Shown one piece after another: positions 8,439 through 19,736 of a stretch of DNA of 42,459 nt. This stretch comes from Amycolatopsis regifaucium (GTDB lineage: Bacteria; Actinomycetota; Actinomycetes; Mycobacteriales; Pseudonocardiaceae). How positions within the stretch are numbered: position 1 is the stretch's first letter; every line of letters begins with the position of its first letter. The DNA lies in contig NZ_LQCI01000020.1 of the NCBI RefSeq assembly GCF_001613935.1, positions 1 through 42,459 on the forward strand, given 5' to 3'. The position numbers were made by a program, and so were the translations under genes. The notes under the pieces are model-generated. The model ran no database searches. It was not told the origin of the DNA and was given only the letters and a program-made list of their open reading frames with translations.

Positions 8439-10111
8439 GCCGGCTCCTTACCGAACATGGTCCTGGCTTCGCCCGCGGTGACGACCGAGCCGGTGACCAG
8501 CACGCCTCCGCCCGCGAGCGGTTCCTCGGGGTCGTCGCTCTGCTCGACGAGGCCGATGGCGGTTTCGATCGCGGAGTCGAGGCTCGCTTCGGCCACGACG
8601 CGGTCTTCGCCGAAGATCGAGATGGCGATGTCGTTGAGTTCGTCGAGCGGCATCGCGCGCGGGGACGAGTTCTTGGTGACGACGATCTCGGACACGACCG
8701 GTTCGAGGGCGTCCAGGATGCCGCGGGCGTCCTTCTCCGCCATCACGCCGACGACGGCGACGAGCCGCCGGAACGCGAACTCCTCGGCGACGGTGGTGGC
8801 GAGTGCCTTGGCGCCGTGCGGGTTGTGGGCGGCGTCGAGTAGCACGGTCGGTGCGGCGCGGACGCGCTCCAGCCTGCCGGGGGTCTCGACCTCCGCGAAG
8901 GCCTCGCGGACGGCTTCGACGACCAGCTGCCTGTCCTTGCCCGCGCCGAAGAACGCTTCGACGGCGGCCAGCGCGAGTGCGGCGTTGGCGGCTTGGTGCG
9001 CGCCGTGCAGCGGCAGGAAGATCTCTTCGTACACCCCGCCGAGGCCCTGCAGCTTCAGCATCTGCCCACCGACGGCGATTTCACGCTCCAGCACGCCGAA
9101 TTCGCTGCCCGCGCGGGCGACGCTGGCGTCGACCTCGACGGCGCGTTCCAGCAGGATCTTCTGGACTTCGGGGTCCTGCTCGGCGATGACCGCGACGCTG
9201 CCGGATTTGATGATCCCGGACTTCTCCACCGCCGCCTTGGCCGGATCGCCGCCGAAGTACTCGACGTGGTCGACACCGATCGGGGTGATGACGGCGACGT
9301 CGCCGTCCGCGACGTTGGTGGCGTCCCAGGAGCCACCGAGGCCGGTTTCGATGACGGCGGCCTCGACGGGCGCGTCGGCGAAGGCCGCGAACGCCATCCC
9401 GGTGAGCACCTCGAACTTGCTCATCGGTACCGCGTCGGGTCCGCCCGCGTTGTCCACCATGGTCACGTACGGCGCGACGTCGCGGTACAGATCGACGTAC
9501 GCGGCGGCGGAGATGGGGGCGCCGTCGAGCGCGATCCGCTCGGTGACCAGCTGCAGGTGCGGGCTCGTGTACCGGCCGACGCGCAGGCCCATGCGGGTCA
9601 GGAGCGCGTCGATCATCCTGGTGGTCGAGCCCTTGCCGTTGGTCCCGGCGACGTGCAGCACCGGGTACCCGCGGTGCGGCTCACCCATGAGGTTGACCAG
9701 CGCCGCGATGCGGGCGAGGGACGGCTCGATCTTGGTCTCGGGCCAGCGCAGGTTCAGCTCGGCCTCGACCGCGAGCAGTTCGCGGCGCGCCTGCTCGCCG
9801 TTCGGATCGGACGGGGCGGGTTCGTCGCCCGGATCGTCCAGTTCGTGCAGCTCCATCTCCTCGGGCGCGACAAGGTCGGGAACCGGGCCGAGCGCGAGGT
9901 TGTCCCCCAGCTGCCCGACTCCGCCGATGCCGCCGCCGGCACCGCCGCCCGCCTGGTACGCGGCGTCGGGTGCGTCCAGATCCGGGTCGGTGTCGTCGGA
10001 CGGATCGTGGGCACGTGCCCCCAATTCGTCGACGCCGGCGAAACTGTCCAGATCTGCCAGGTCCGGGGATTCTGCGAATTCTTCGGAATCCCGGCCGTCA
10101 CCTCGCGGCAC
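8435..10111 (-). CDS. folC: Bifunctional folylpolyglutamate synthase/dihydrofolate synthase
   Basis: A 558-residue cytosolic Mur-ligase-family enzyme that adds glutamate to dihydropteroate and to folates using ATP. The P-loop GTNGKGSTTRM, the ETGLGGSWDATN segment, PIGVDHVEYFG, the lysine-bearing VEKSGIIK loop and LLDAAHNPHGA are clear family landmarks. The first roughly 115 residues (acidic, then GGGAGGGIGGVG) are a low-complexity extension absent from compact FolC proteins. The start is GTG 10111 because AAAAGGAG lies 6 nt upstream; the frame stays open to 10843, but that region is coding on the other strand. It is coupled to DUF4233 and divergent from the methyltransferase gene at 10181. 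Confidence 0.93.
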   Translation of the reverse strand: MPRGDGRDSEEFAESPDLADLDSFAGVDELGARAHDPSDDTDPDLDAPDAAYQAGGGAGGGIGGVGQLGDNLALGPVPDLVAPEEMELHELDDPGDEPAPSDPNGEQARRELLAVEAELNLRWPETKIEPSLARIAALVNLMGEPHRGYPVLHVAGTNGKGSTTRMIDALLTRMGLRVGRYTSPHLQLVTERIALDGAPISAAAYVDLYRDVAPYVTMVDNAGGPDAVPMSKFEVLTGMAFAAFADAPVEAAVIETGLGGSWDATNVADGDVAVITPIGVDHVEYFGGDPAKAAVEKSGIIKSGSVAVIAEQDPEVQKILLERAVEVDASVARAGSEFGVLEREIAVGGQMLKLQGLGGVYEEIFLPLHGAHQAANAALALAAVEAFFGAGKDRQLVVEAVREAFAEVETPGRLERVRAAPTVLLDAAHNPHGAKALATTVAEEFAFRRLVAVVGVMAEKDARGILDALEPVVSEIVVTKNSSPRAMPLDELNDIAISIFGEDRVVAEASLDSAIETAIGLVEQSDDPEEPLAGGGVLVTGSVVTAGEARTMFGKEPA

Positions 10112-10180
10112 GAACTCTCCTTTTGGCCTTACTCTCTGTCGAGCCGAGTCTACGTGCGGCTTTACTGGCACTCTCGACGC

Positions 10181-10810
10181 ATGGGGTTCAACCACAACGA
10201 TCACTACCACCCGCTGCTGCTCGACCAGCTTCCGCCCGGCCCGGGGATGGCGCTGGACGTCGGCTGCGGCGGCGGACGGTTCGCCCGGCGGCTCGCCGCG
10301 ACCGGGATGCACGTCGAGGCGATCGACCGGTCCGGCCCGATGATCGACCTCGCGCGCGCGGCGGGCTCGCCGGGCCCCGGCACGATCTCCTACCGGCAGG
10401 CCGACGTCGTCACCGAGAAGCTGCCGGAGGGGGCGTACGACTTCATCTCCTGCCTCGCCTCGCTGCACCATGTCCCGTTCGACACGGTCACGAAGCTGCG
10501 GGACGCCCTGGTCCCCGGCGGGGTGCTCGCCGTGCTCGGCCTCGGCAGGCCCAGCACGCCCGCGGACTACGCCCGCGCCCTCGTCGCCTCGCCGATCAAC
10601 GCGCTGGCCAGGGTGATCGTGTACGCGGGCGAGCGGCTGAACGGCGGGATCGATCCGCTGCCGACGGCGCCGATCGTGGAGACGTTCCCGCCGATGCACC
10701 GCATCCGGCGCGACGCGGCCCGGCTGCTGCCGGGGAGCGAAATCCGGAACCTGCTCTTCTACCGCTACCTCCTCGTGTACCGCAGGCGAGAAGACGATCA
10801 CCTCATGTGA
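10181..10810 (+). CDS. Class I SAM-dependent methyltransferase
   Basis: A 209-residue cytosolic methyltransferase. Motif I is ALDVGCGGGRFARRL (residues about 24-38), followed by acidic motif EAIDRS, DFISCLASLHHVPF (motif IV region) and the post-motif LVPGGVLAVLG. The C-terminal third (about residues 130-209) is basic and family-specific; the acceptor substrate cannot be told. ATG 10181 has no ribosome site. An in-frame GTG at 10154 would add nine residues; the ATG form may be leaderless. It is divergent from folC across 69 bp. Confidence 0.85.
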   Translation: MGFNHNDHYHPLLLDQLPPGPGMALDVGCGGGRFARRLAATGMHVEAIDRSGPMIDLARAAGSPGPGTISYRQADVVTEKLPEGAYDFISCLASLHHVPFDTVTKLRDALVPGGVLAVLGLGRPSTPADYARALVASPINALARVIVYAGERLNGGIDPLPTAPIVETFPPMHRIRRDAARLLPGSEIRNLLFYRYLLVYRRREDDHLM

Positions 10811-10917
10811 CACCCCAAGCGGGTGAAGCCGGGGCCCGACCACCCGATCGGCGGCGCCGGACCGGCCGGATCCGGTTCATTTTTGAAAGGCCATCCAGTA
10901 CGGAGATCGGGGTCCTC

Positions 10918-11793
10918 ATGCGCTCAAGACGCGTCCTGTTCGCGGCCGTTTCGACCGTCGCCCTGCTGATCGTCTCCGCCACGGCGGCCACCGCCGCCGA
11001 GCGGTCTTACCGGAATTACGTCGCGCTGGGTGATTCCTACACCTCCGGCCCGCTCATCCCGCTCCCCCGGCTCGTTCCGCTCTTCTGCGGCAAATCGACC
11101 CAGAATTACCCGTCGCTCCTCGCCGCGGCGCTACGGGTGCGTTCCTTCACCGACATCAGCTGCGGCGGCGCCGACACCACCGACATGACACAGCGGCAGA
11201 ACGTGACCCTCGGCAGCAATCCGCCCCAGTTCAGCGCCCTGCACGCGAACACCGACCTGGTCACCGTAGGCATCGGCGGCAACGACTACGGCGTCTTCGG
11301 CACGCTGGTCGGCACCTGTCCGGAACTGCGGGCGGGCGACCCCACCGGCAACCCTTGCCAGGACAGGTTCACCGTCGACGGCGTCGACACCGTCAAGGCC
11401 AAGATCGCCGCCACCGGCAAGAACGTCGAGAAGGTGCTGGCCGGGATCCACGCCCGCTCGCCGCGCGCCGACGTGCTCGTCATCGGCTACCCGCGGATCG
11501 CGCCCGAATCCGGCTACTGCCCGGACATCCTCCCCTTCGCCGAAGGCGACTACGCCTGGCTCAACGACGTCGAGAAGGCGTTGAATTCCGCGATCGAGAA
11601 GGCCGTCGCCGCCGACGGCAAGGCGTCCTTTGTGGACACCTTCGGTCCGTCCGCCGGACATGACGCGTGCGCGCCCCGCGGTGCCGCGTGGATCAACGGG
11701 CAGCACACGAAATTGCTCGCCGCGGCGGCGTATCACCCCTACCGGACCGGGATGGTGGGAGTGACCGGCGTGATCCTGCGTCACCTCCGCTGA
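10918..11793 (+). CDS. Secreted SGNH-family hydrolase (GDSL-like esterase/lipase)
   Basis: A 291-residue exported esterase. Residues 1-27 are a Sec signal peptide (MRSRR, hydrophobic core, ATAATAA). Block I is ALGDSYTSG with nucleophile Ser40; block III is VGIGGNDYGVF with the oxyanion Gly and Asn; the catalytic His lies in AAYHPYRTG near residue 273. Several Cys residues (CGKSTQ, SCGGAD, GTCPE, NPCQD, YCPD, DACAPR) suggest the disulfide-stabilised Streptomyces-type extracellular esterase/lipase fold. The substrate is unknown. GGAG and GGGG lie upstream of ATG 10918. The gene faces valS and ends just before a perfect hairpin. Confidence 0.88.
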   Translation: MRSRRVLFAAVSTVALLIVSATAATAAERSYRNYVALGDSYTSGPLIPLPRLVPLFCGKSTQNYPSLLAAALRVRSFTDISCGGADTTDMTQRQNVTLGSNPPQFSALHANTDLVTVGIGGNDYGVFGTLVGTCPELRAGDPTGNPCQDRFTVDGVDTVKAKIAATGKNVEKVLAGIHARSPRADVLVIGYPRIAPESGYCPDILPFAEGDYAWLNDVEKALNSAIEKAVAADGKASFVDTFGPSAGHDACAPRGAAWINGQHTKLLAAAAYHPYRTGMVGVTGVILRHLR

Positions 11794-11805
11794 GCCATCG
11801 CGCGT

Positions 11806-11858
11806 GCAATGAAGGGGCCTTTCATCGCGAATTTTGCGATGAAAGGCCCCTTCATTGC
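11806..11858. repeat. Perfect palindrome, family B copy 2 (bidirectional terminator)
   Basis: A 23-bp perfect stem (11806-11828 with 11836-11858) and 7-nt loop GAATTTT lie between the convergent stops of the SGNH hydrolase (11793) and valS (11864). The arm matches 91-113 at the left edge of the window. Transcripts from both sides would form the same hairpin. Confidence 0.88.
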
Positions 11859-11863
11859 GCTCG

Positions 11864-14506
11864 TCAGGAGGCGGGCAGTGTCGCCAGCCGGGCGTTGATG
11901 CGCTCGATGTCGGCGACCGCGGTCTCCTTGCGGGCCCGGATCTTGCCGATCACCGGTTCCGGTGCCTTGTCGATGAAGGACTGGTTGCCGAGTTTGGCCT
12001 CGGCCTGCGCCAGTTCCTTCTCCGCCGCGCCGAGGTCCTTCCGCAGACGCTTGCGTTCCGCGGCGACGTCGATCGTGCCGGACAGGTCCAGCTCGACGGT
12101 GACGACACCGGTCGACAACCCGACCTCGATCGACGCGCTCGGCGCGAAGCCGTCCTCCGGCCGGGTGAGCCGGACCAGCGAGCGGATCGGCTCGTCGTGC
12201 CCGGTGATCTCGGCGAAGCCGTCACCCGACAGCCGCGCCGCCACCTTCTGGCTGGGCTTGAGGCCCTGGTCGGCGCGGAACCGGCGGACCTCGGTGACCA
12301 GTTTCCGCACGTCCGCGATCCGCTTGTCCGCCACCGCGTCGGCGTACGAGGAGTCCGCCACCGGCCACGGGGCGATCACCAGCGACTCGCGGCCGGTCAG
12401 TGCCGTCCACAGCTTCTCGGTGATGAACGGGATGAACGGGTGCAACAGCTTCAGCACCGTGTCGAACACGTGCCCCAGCACCGCGCGCGTCGCCGTCACG
12501 CGGGCCTCGTCACCCTGGAAGACCTGGACCTTCGACAGTTCCAGGTACCAGTCGCAGAGCTCGGTCCAGGTGAACTGGTAGAGCGTGTCGGTGGCCTTGG
12601 CGAACTGGTAATCCGCCAGGTACTCGGTCACGTCCTTCACGACGCCGCCGAGCCTGCCGAGGATCCAGCGGTCGGCCTCGGTGAGTTCCGCCGGGGCGGG
12701 CAGCGGGGCGTTCGCGTCCGCGCCGTTCATCATGGCGAATTTGCTGGCGTTCCAGAGCTTCGTGGTGAAGTTCCGGGAGCCCGCGACCCATTCCTCGCCG
12801 ATCGGCACGTCGGTGCCCGGGTTGGCGCCACGCGTGAGGGTGAACCGCAGCGCGTCGGTGCCGTAGCGGTCCATCCACTCGATGGGGTCGACACCGTTGC
12901 CCGCGGTCTTCGACATCTTCTTGCCGTACTGGTCACGGACCATGCCGTGCAGCGCGATGGTCTTGAACGGCGCCTCACCGGTGGCGTAGAGGCCGAACAT
13001 CATCATCCGCACGACCCAGAAGAACAGGATGTCGTAGCCGGTGACCAGCACCGACGTCGGATAGAACTTGGTGAGGTCCGGCGTCTTCTCCGGCCAGCCG
13101 AGGGTCGAGAAAGGCCACAGGCCCGAGGAGAACCAGGTGTCGAGGACGTCCGGGTCCTGGGTCCAGCCCTCGCCCGAGGGCGGCTCCTCGTCCGGTCCGA
13201 CGCAGACGACTTCGCCGTCCGGGCCGTACCAGACCGGGATGCGGTGGCCCCACCACAGCTGGCGCGAGATGCACCAGTCGTGCAGGTTGTCGACCCAGTC
13301 GAAGTAGCGCTTCTCCATCTCCGGCGGGTGGACGTCCACCCGGCCGTCGCGCACCGCGTCGCCCGCCGCCTTCGCGAGCGGGCCGACCTTGACGAACCAC
13401 TGCAGTGAAAGCCGCGGCTCGATCGGCTCCTTCGAGCGCTCGGAGTGCCCGACGCTGTGCAGGTACGGACGCTTCTCGGCGACGATGCGGCCCTGCTCGC
13501 GCAGCTTCTCCCGCACCGCGACACGGGCCTCGAAGCGGTCCATGCCGTCGAACTCGGTGCCGGTGCCCGCGATCCGGCCCTGCTCGTCCATGATCGTGAT
13601 CATCGGCAGGTCGTGGCGCTGGCCGATCTCGAAGTCGTTCGGGTCGTGCGCGGGGGTCACCTTGACCGCGCCGGTGCCGAACTCCGGGTCGACGTGCTTG
13701 TCCGCGACGATCGGGATCCGGCGCCCGGTCAGCGGCAGTTCGACCTCGGTGCCGATGAGGTGCGTGTAGCGCTCGTCGTCCGGGTGGACCGCGACGGCGG
13801 TGTCGCCGAGCATCGTCTCCATCCGGGTGGTGGCCACGACGATCGCGTTCTCGCCGTCGCCGTAGCGCATGGAGACGAGTTCACCCTCGACCTCCTCGTG
13901 CTTCACCTCGGCGTCGGACAGCACCGACCGCAGCTCCGGCGACCAGTTGACCAGCCGCTCGGCGCGGTAGATGAGGCCATCGTCGAAGAGCTTCTTGAAG
14001 ATCGTGTTGACGGCCTTGGACAGGCCGTCGTCCATGGTGAACCGCTCACGGGTCCAGTCGACACCCTCGCCGAGACGCTTCATCTGGGCGAGGATCCGGC
14101 CGCCGTGCTCCTGCTTCCACTGCCAGACGCGCTCGACGAAGGCCTCGCGGCCGAGCTCGCGGCGGCTGGTGCCTTCGGCGCGGAGCTGCTTCTCGACCAG
14201 GGCGTGGACCGCGATGCTCGCGTGGTCCATCCCCGGCAGGTACAGCGTCTCGTCGCCGAGCATGCGGTGGTAGCGGGTGATGGCGTCGATGAGGGTGTGC
14301 TCGAACGCGTGCCCGATGTGCAGCGAACCGGTCACGTTCGGGGGCGGGATGACTACCGTGAACGGCGGCTTGTCCGACGTGGGGTCGGCCGTGAAGTACC
14401 CGGCGTCTACCCAACGCTGGTAGAGCGAGGCTTCTTCGTCGGCCGGGTTCCAGGCACCCGGAAGGTCGGTCTGCTGCTGCTGGGCGTTCTCGGTCACAGT
14501 TGCCAA
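11864..14506 (-). CDS. valS: Valyl-tRNA synthetase
   Basis: An 880-residue class Ia aminoacyl-tRNA synthetase that charges tRNA-Val and edits mischarged threonine. PPPNVTGSLHIGHAFEH contains the HIGH motif near residue 55, KMSKTAGNG is the KMSKS loop near residue 535, and the editing domain lies between. The last 70 residues are the heptad-rich C-terminal coiled coil (ERKRLRKDLGAAEKELAQAEAKL). The start is uncertain: TTG at 14506 has GAGAGG about 10 nt upstream, while GTG at 14497 would give VTENAQ without a ribosome site. It is divergent from the gene at 14620 and needed for viability. Confidence 0.97.
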   Translation of the reverse strand: MATVTENAQQQQTDLPGAWNPADEEASLYQRWVDAGYFTADPTSDKPPFTVVIPPPNVTGSLHIGHAFEHTLIDAITRYHRMLGDETLYLPGMDHASIAVHALVEKQLRAEGTSRRELGREAFVERVWQWKQEHGGRILAQMKRLGEGVDWTRERFTMDDGLSKAVNTIFKKLFDDGLIYRAERLVNWSPELRSVLSDAEVKHEEVEGELVSMRYGDGENAIVVATTRMETMLGDTAVAVHPDDERYTHLIGTEVELPLTGRRIPIVADKHVDPEFGTGAVKVTPAHDPNDFEIGQRHDLPMITIMDEQGRIAGTGTEFDGMDRFEARVAVREKLREQGRIVAEKRPYLHSVGHSERSKEPIEPRLSLQWFVKVGPLAKAAGDAVRDGRVDVHPPEMEKRYFDWVDNLHDWCISRQLWWGHRIPVWYGPDGEVVCVGPDEEPPSGEGWTQDPDVLDTWFSSGLWPFSTLGWPEKTPDLTKFYPTSVLVTGYDILFFWVVRMMMFGLYATGEAPFKTIALHGMVRDQYGKKMSKTAGNGVDPIEWMDRYGTDALRFTLTRGANPGTDVPIGEEWVAGSRNFTTKLWNASKFAMMNGADANAPLPAPAELTEADRWILGRLGGVVKDVTEYLADYQFAKATDTLYQFTWTELCDWYLELSKVQVFQGDEARVTATRAVLGHVFDTVLKLLHPFIPFITEKLWTALTGRESLVIAPWPVADSSYADAVADKRIADVRKLVTEVRRFRADQGLKPSQKVAARLSGDGFAEITGHDEPIRSLVRLTRPEDGFAPSASIEVGLSTGVVTVELDLSGTIDVAAERKRLRKDLGAAEKELAQAEAKLGNQSFIDKAPEPVIGKIRARKETAVADIERINARLATLPAS

Positions 14507-14619
14507 GTCTACGAACCCTCTCTGCCGAGTTCCTCACCGGCCGTGACGGGTGGCGGCCCGGGTAAGGTGGCCGGTGGAATTCGGCGACGAATCACGATCA
14601 CCCGGGGGATCAGGGCCAT

Positions 14620-14943
14620 ATGGACGAAGAAGACCGGCGGATCGAGACCCATCCGGACTTGGTCGACCCGAACTGGCAGAAGCACGCGGAGCTGGACGCC
14701 TGGCTCGGTGCGAAAAAGGAACTCAAGAAGAAGCGCCGCAAGCAGCGGAAGGCGGGCGCGGCGGCGGGCGGTTACCGCGAGCCGGGTGCGAGCCGGTGGC
14801 CGGGGATCGCCGCGATCGTCGGCCTGATCGTGCTGGTCGTGGCCGCGGTGACGGTGAACGCGGTCCAGACCCGCGGGGTCAACGAGACGCCGTGGTTCCC
14901 CTATGACGAATCGCAGATCACCCGGCTCGTCACCGAGTCCTGA
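14620..14943 (+). CDS. Small single-pass membrane protein of unknown function
   Basis: A 107-residue protein with an acidic N-terminus (MDEEDRRIETHPDLVDPNW), a strongly basic stretch (KKELKKKRRKQRK, residues about 32-44), one hydrophobic helix (about residues 62-82) and a short tail ending RLVTES. By the positive-inside rule the basic region is cytoplasmic and the tail extracytoplasmic. I do not recognise a named family. A TAAGGT -10-like hexamer lies upstream in the 113-bp valS-divergent interval. Third-position GC matches its neighbours. Confidence 0.7.
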   Translation: MDEEDRRIETHPDLVDPNWQKHAELDAWLGAKKELKKKRRKQRKAGAAAGGYREPGASRWPGIAAIVGLIVLVVAAVTVNAVQTRGVNETPWFPYDESQITRLVTES

Positions 14944-14950
14944 CATTCCA

Positions 14951-15016
14951 GCGCGTTTCGTCCTCTGAATGCGGTACTTGCGTGTGCAAGTACCGCATTC
15001 AGAGGACGAAACGCGC
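14951..15016. repeat. Perfect 31-bp palindrome, family C
   Basis: Positions 14951-14981 and 14986-15016 pair perfectly over 31 bp around a GTGT loop. Landmarks in the left arm are GCGCGTTTCG, TCCTCTGAAT and GCGGTACTTGC. It starts seven bases after the small membrane gene's stop and ends 54 bp before the molybdoenzyme gene, so it probably isolates the two transcription units. Confidence 0.88.
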
Positions 15017-15069
15017 CGTAGGCGGGGCCCTCGGTCGCGCTTGGGAACGTCTAGGCGCACGATGGAGCC

Positions 15070-17382
<2,313 letters not shown>

Positions 17383-17495
17383 GCCTGAACCCGGTACTGG
17401 CGCATTTCCCCACCGAGGAGGTCGTCATCACCGAGCCGGTTCAGCTGGGCCTTCCGGTCGCCAAGAACGGCGAGATCCCACCCGGGGAATGACCC

Positions 17496-18938
17496 TCAGT
17501 CGATACATCCCGCGGTGTCGGGGGTGATCGGCTGGTCGCCCTGACCGGGCGCTCCCCCGCCGCCCGAGGACGAACCCGGTCCTTTGTAGACCTGGCCCAG
17601 CACGACCTCGACATGGCCTGCCGCGACCGAATCGGCTTTCTGGACGTCCAGTCCGCCGAGCAGCTTCGCGATCTCCGCGGCGGGACCGGACGCGTCGCTG
17701 AACCGGACGACGGAAGTGCGGCGCCCGGCCTCGGCCTTGGTGTCCCCCCTGGTGAACCCCTTCTCCCCCACCACATCCGCGACGCGGGCGGCGAGGCCGT
17801 CCTTGCCGCTGGCGTTGACGACGTCGACCGTGGGCCCGGCGGGTGCCTGCGAGGTGGCGGCGGGCGGGGCGCCGATCAGCGAGGCGGCGAAGGCACGCAC
17901 CTGGGCGGGATCCACCTGCACGGCGGTCCACGTGGGGTGCCTCGGGTCGTAGCGGTAGTCGGGGTTGACCACCGGGATCGTCTCGAACGCGATGCCGCCG
18001 CCGGAGACACCGCGCATCTGCCGTACGAAGTCGAGCAGATCCCACGAACCGTCGAGGATGACCGACCGCTTCACCGCGTCGATCAGTTCGGAGACCCGGG
18101 CGGGATTCGCCAGCGTCCCGCCCGACAGCACCTGCTTCGCCAGTCCGGCGAGGAACACCTGCTGACGGCGCACGCGGTCGAGGTCGCTGCGGGGCAGGTT
18201 CTTGCGCTGGCGGACGAAGGCGAGCGCGTCGGCGCCCTGGATCGTCTGCCGTCCGGCGGGGAAGTCCGCGCCGGAATCACGGTCCTTGGTGGCCTTGTTC
18301 AGGCACACCTCGACCCCGCCGACGGCCTTGCTGATCTCGTAGAAGCTCAGCAGGTTGACCTCGGCGAAGTGGTCGATCTTGAGCCCGGCGAGCTCCTCGA
18401 CCGCCTTCAGGGTCGCCTTCCGCGCGGCGGTGATCGCCTGCTTGTCGATCTCGGCCTTGTCGGTTTTGCCCTGCTTGCGCAGTTCGCCCGCCACGGCGAA
18501 CTTGGTCCGGCCGAAGATCTCGTTGATCTTGCTCTTGTCCTTCTCGCCCGGTTGCGCGACCCAGGAGTCGCGCGGGATGGAGAAGGCCTTCACCGCCTGT
18601 TGCCCGTTGGGGATGCGCAGCACGATGAGCGTGTCGGTCAGGTCGTCGCCGTTCGCGCCGGTCCGCAGCTCGCGCAGGATCTCCGGCGACAGCGGGTTGC
18701 CCTGGGCGTCGGTCCGCGAATCGCGGCCGACCAGCAGAATGTCCAGCGAACCGTCGGCGGGCCGCTCCCCTGGTTCCGGGGAATCGATGAGGTCCTCGCG
18801 GGTGACACCGTCCAGCGAGCTCATCGTCGTGTATCCGTACGCGGTCCCACCGAAAATGGCCACCGCGAGCGCGGCGACGAGGACCTTCCCCAGCTTGTGC
18901 ACATTCCTAGGACGCACGAGAGGCCGCCGATGCTGCAC
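17496..18938 (-). CDS. LytR-CpsA-Psr (LCP) family protein with LytR_C domain
   Basis: A 480-residue membrane-anchored protein that in this family transfers undecaprenyl-linked glycopolymers onto peptidoglycan. One N-terminal helix (residues about 18-38) leads to an extracytoplasmic LCP domain (about 65-300) with DILLVGRDSR, DTLIVLRIP, FSIPRDSW, INEIF, GGVEVCL and FVRQRKNLPRSDLDRVRRQQ; the Arg and Asp residues are the pyrophosphate-binding set. A LytR_C domain (about 365-450) and a Gly/Ser-rich tail ending in a Cys follow. The start is ambiguous: GTG 18938, 18917 or 18902 are all in frame, and none has a strong ribosome site. It lies 12 bp after the SDR gene and is probably the last gene of the MFS-small subunit-SDR operon. 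Confidence 0.87.
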   Translation of the reverse strand: MQHRRPLVRPRNVHKLGKVLVAALAVAIFGGTAYGYTTMSSLDGVTREDLIDSPEPGERPADGSLDILLVGRDSRTDAQGNPLSPEILRELRTGANGDDLTDTLIVLRIPNGQQAVKAFSIPRDSWVAQPGEKDKSKINEIFGRTKFAVAGELRKQGKTDKAEIDKQAITAARKATLKAVEELAGLKIDHFAEVNLLSFYEISKAVGGVEVCLNKATKDRDSGADFPAGRQTIQGADALAFVRQRKNLPRSDLDRVRRQQVFLAGLAKQVLSGGTLANPARVSELIDAVKRSVILDGSWDLLDFVRQMRGVSGGGIAFETIPVVNPDYRYDPRHPTWTAVQVDPAQVRAFAASLIGAPPAATSQAPAGPTVDVVNASGKDGLAARVADVVGEKGFTRGDTKAEAGRRTSVVRFSDASGPAAEIAKLLGGLDVQKADSVAAGHVEVVLGQVYKGPGSSSGGGGAPGQGDQPITPDTAGCID

Positions 18939-18950
18939 AAGTGATCCACT

Positions 18951-19736
18951 TCACATCCGCAGATGCGAGGCCCCGTTCAGGTCGAGGATCGCCCCCGAAG
19001 CCCAGGTGGCCTCGGCGGAAGCGAGGTAGCGCACCGCGGCCGCGACCTCCTCCGGCGTCCCGACCCGGCCGAACGGGCTCTGCCCGCGCAGGGCCTCGCC
19101 GCTCTCGCCTTCGAGACGGCCGGCGACCCGGTCGGTGGCGGTGAACCCGGGCGCGACCGAGGTCACGGCGATGCCGTGCGGGGCGAGGGACACCGCGAGC
19201 GACTGCCCGAGCGAGTGCAGCGCGGCCTTGCTCGCCCCGTACGCCGGATGGTCGGGCTCGCCCTTGAAGGCGCCCCGCGACCCGATGTTGACGACCCGGC
19301 CGGGAGCGCCGCGCGCGATCATGTGCCGCGCGACGCAATAGGTCACGTTCGCGGTGCCGAGCAGGTTGACCTCGACCGTTCGCCGCCAGATCCGCTGCCA
19401 GTCCGCATAGGACACTTCGGCGACCGGATGGGCCGTCGCGGGCGACGTCGCGACGGCGGCGTTGTTCACCAGCACGTCGACTCCGTCCACAAGGGATTCG
19501 GCCTCGTCCGCGATCCGTTGCGCCACCTCGGGATCCGCGAGGTCGCCCCGTATGAGCCCGTGGCCATCGCCCGGAAGGCCACCGAAGGTCCGCTCGGCGT
19601 CCTCCCGGTTGCCGGCGTAGTGGACGACGACACGCTCGCCCTGTTCCGCGAAAGCACGGGCGATCGCCCGGCCGATGCCACGCGACGCCCCGGTCACCAG
19701 TACACCCACGGGCCGAACCCTACGCGGGTCAGCCAC
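18951..19736 (-). CDS. Short-chain dehydrogenase/reductase (3-oxoacyl-ACP reductase-like)
   Basis: A 261-residue classical SDR. TGASRGIGRA (residues about 15-24) is the cofactor Gly motif; HYAGNR after the second strand favours NADP(H). NNAA is the NNAG variant, NIGSRGAFKG supplies the catalytic Ser, and YGASK the Tyr and Lys. PEEVAAAVRYLAS and the WASGAILDLNG-type tail are FabG-like. The substrate is unknown. GTG 19736 overlaps the end of the 42-residue gene by eight bases; an alternative GTG at 19709 has AGGG 9 nt upstream and would start directly at the Rossmann strand. It lies between transporter genes and the LCP gene in one minus-strand unit. Confidence 0.88.
   Translation of the reverse strand: MADPRRVRPVGVLVTGASRGIGRAIARAFAEQGERVVVHYAGNREDAERTFGGLPGDGHGLIRGDLADPEVAQRIADEAESLVDGVDVLVNNAAVATSPATAHPVAEVSYADWQRIWRRTVEVNLLGTANVTYCVARHMIARGAPGRVVNIGSRGAFKGEPDHPAYGASKAALHSLGQSLAVSLAPHGIAVTSVAPGFTATDRVAGRLEGESGEALRGQSPFGRVGTPEEVAAAVRYLASAEATWASGAILDLNGASHLRM

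Noticed and set aside
14507..14619. T-box or other riboswitch upstream of valS
   Set aside because: The interval is only 113 bp, shared with a divergent gene, and no T-box motif or specifier hairpin is seen.
17413..17492. Short plus-strand peptide after the molybdoenzyme gene, preceded by GAGGAGG
   Set aside because: The only codon at the right distance is ATC, not a normal start, and no ATG, GTG or TTG is in frame. Without conservation data it is not supportable.
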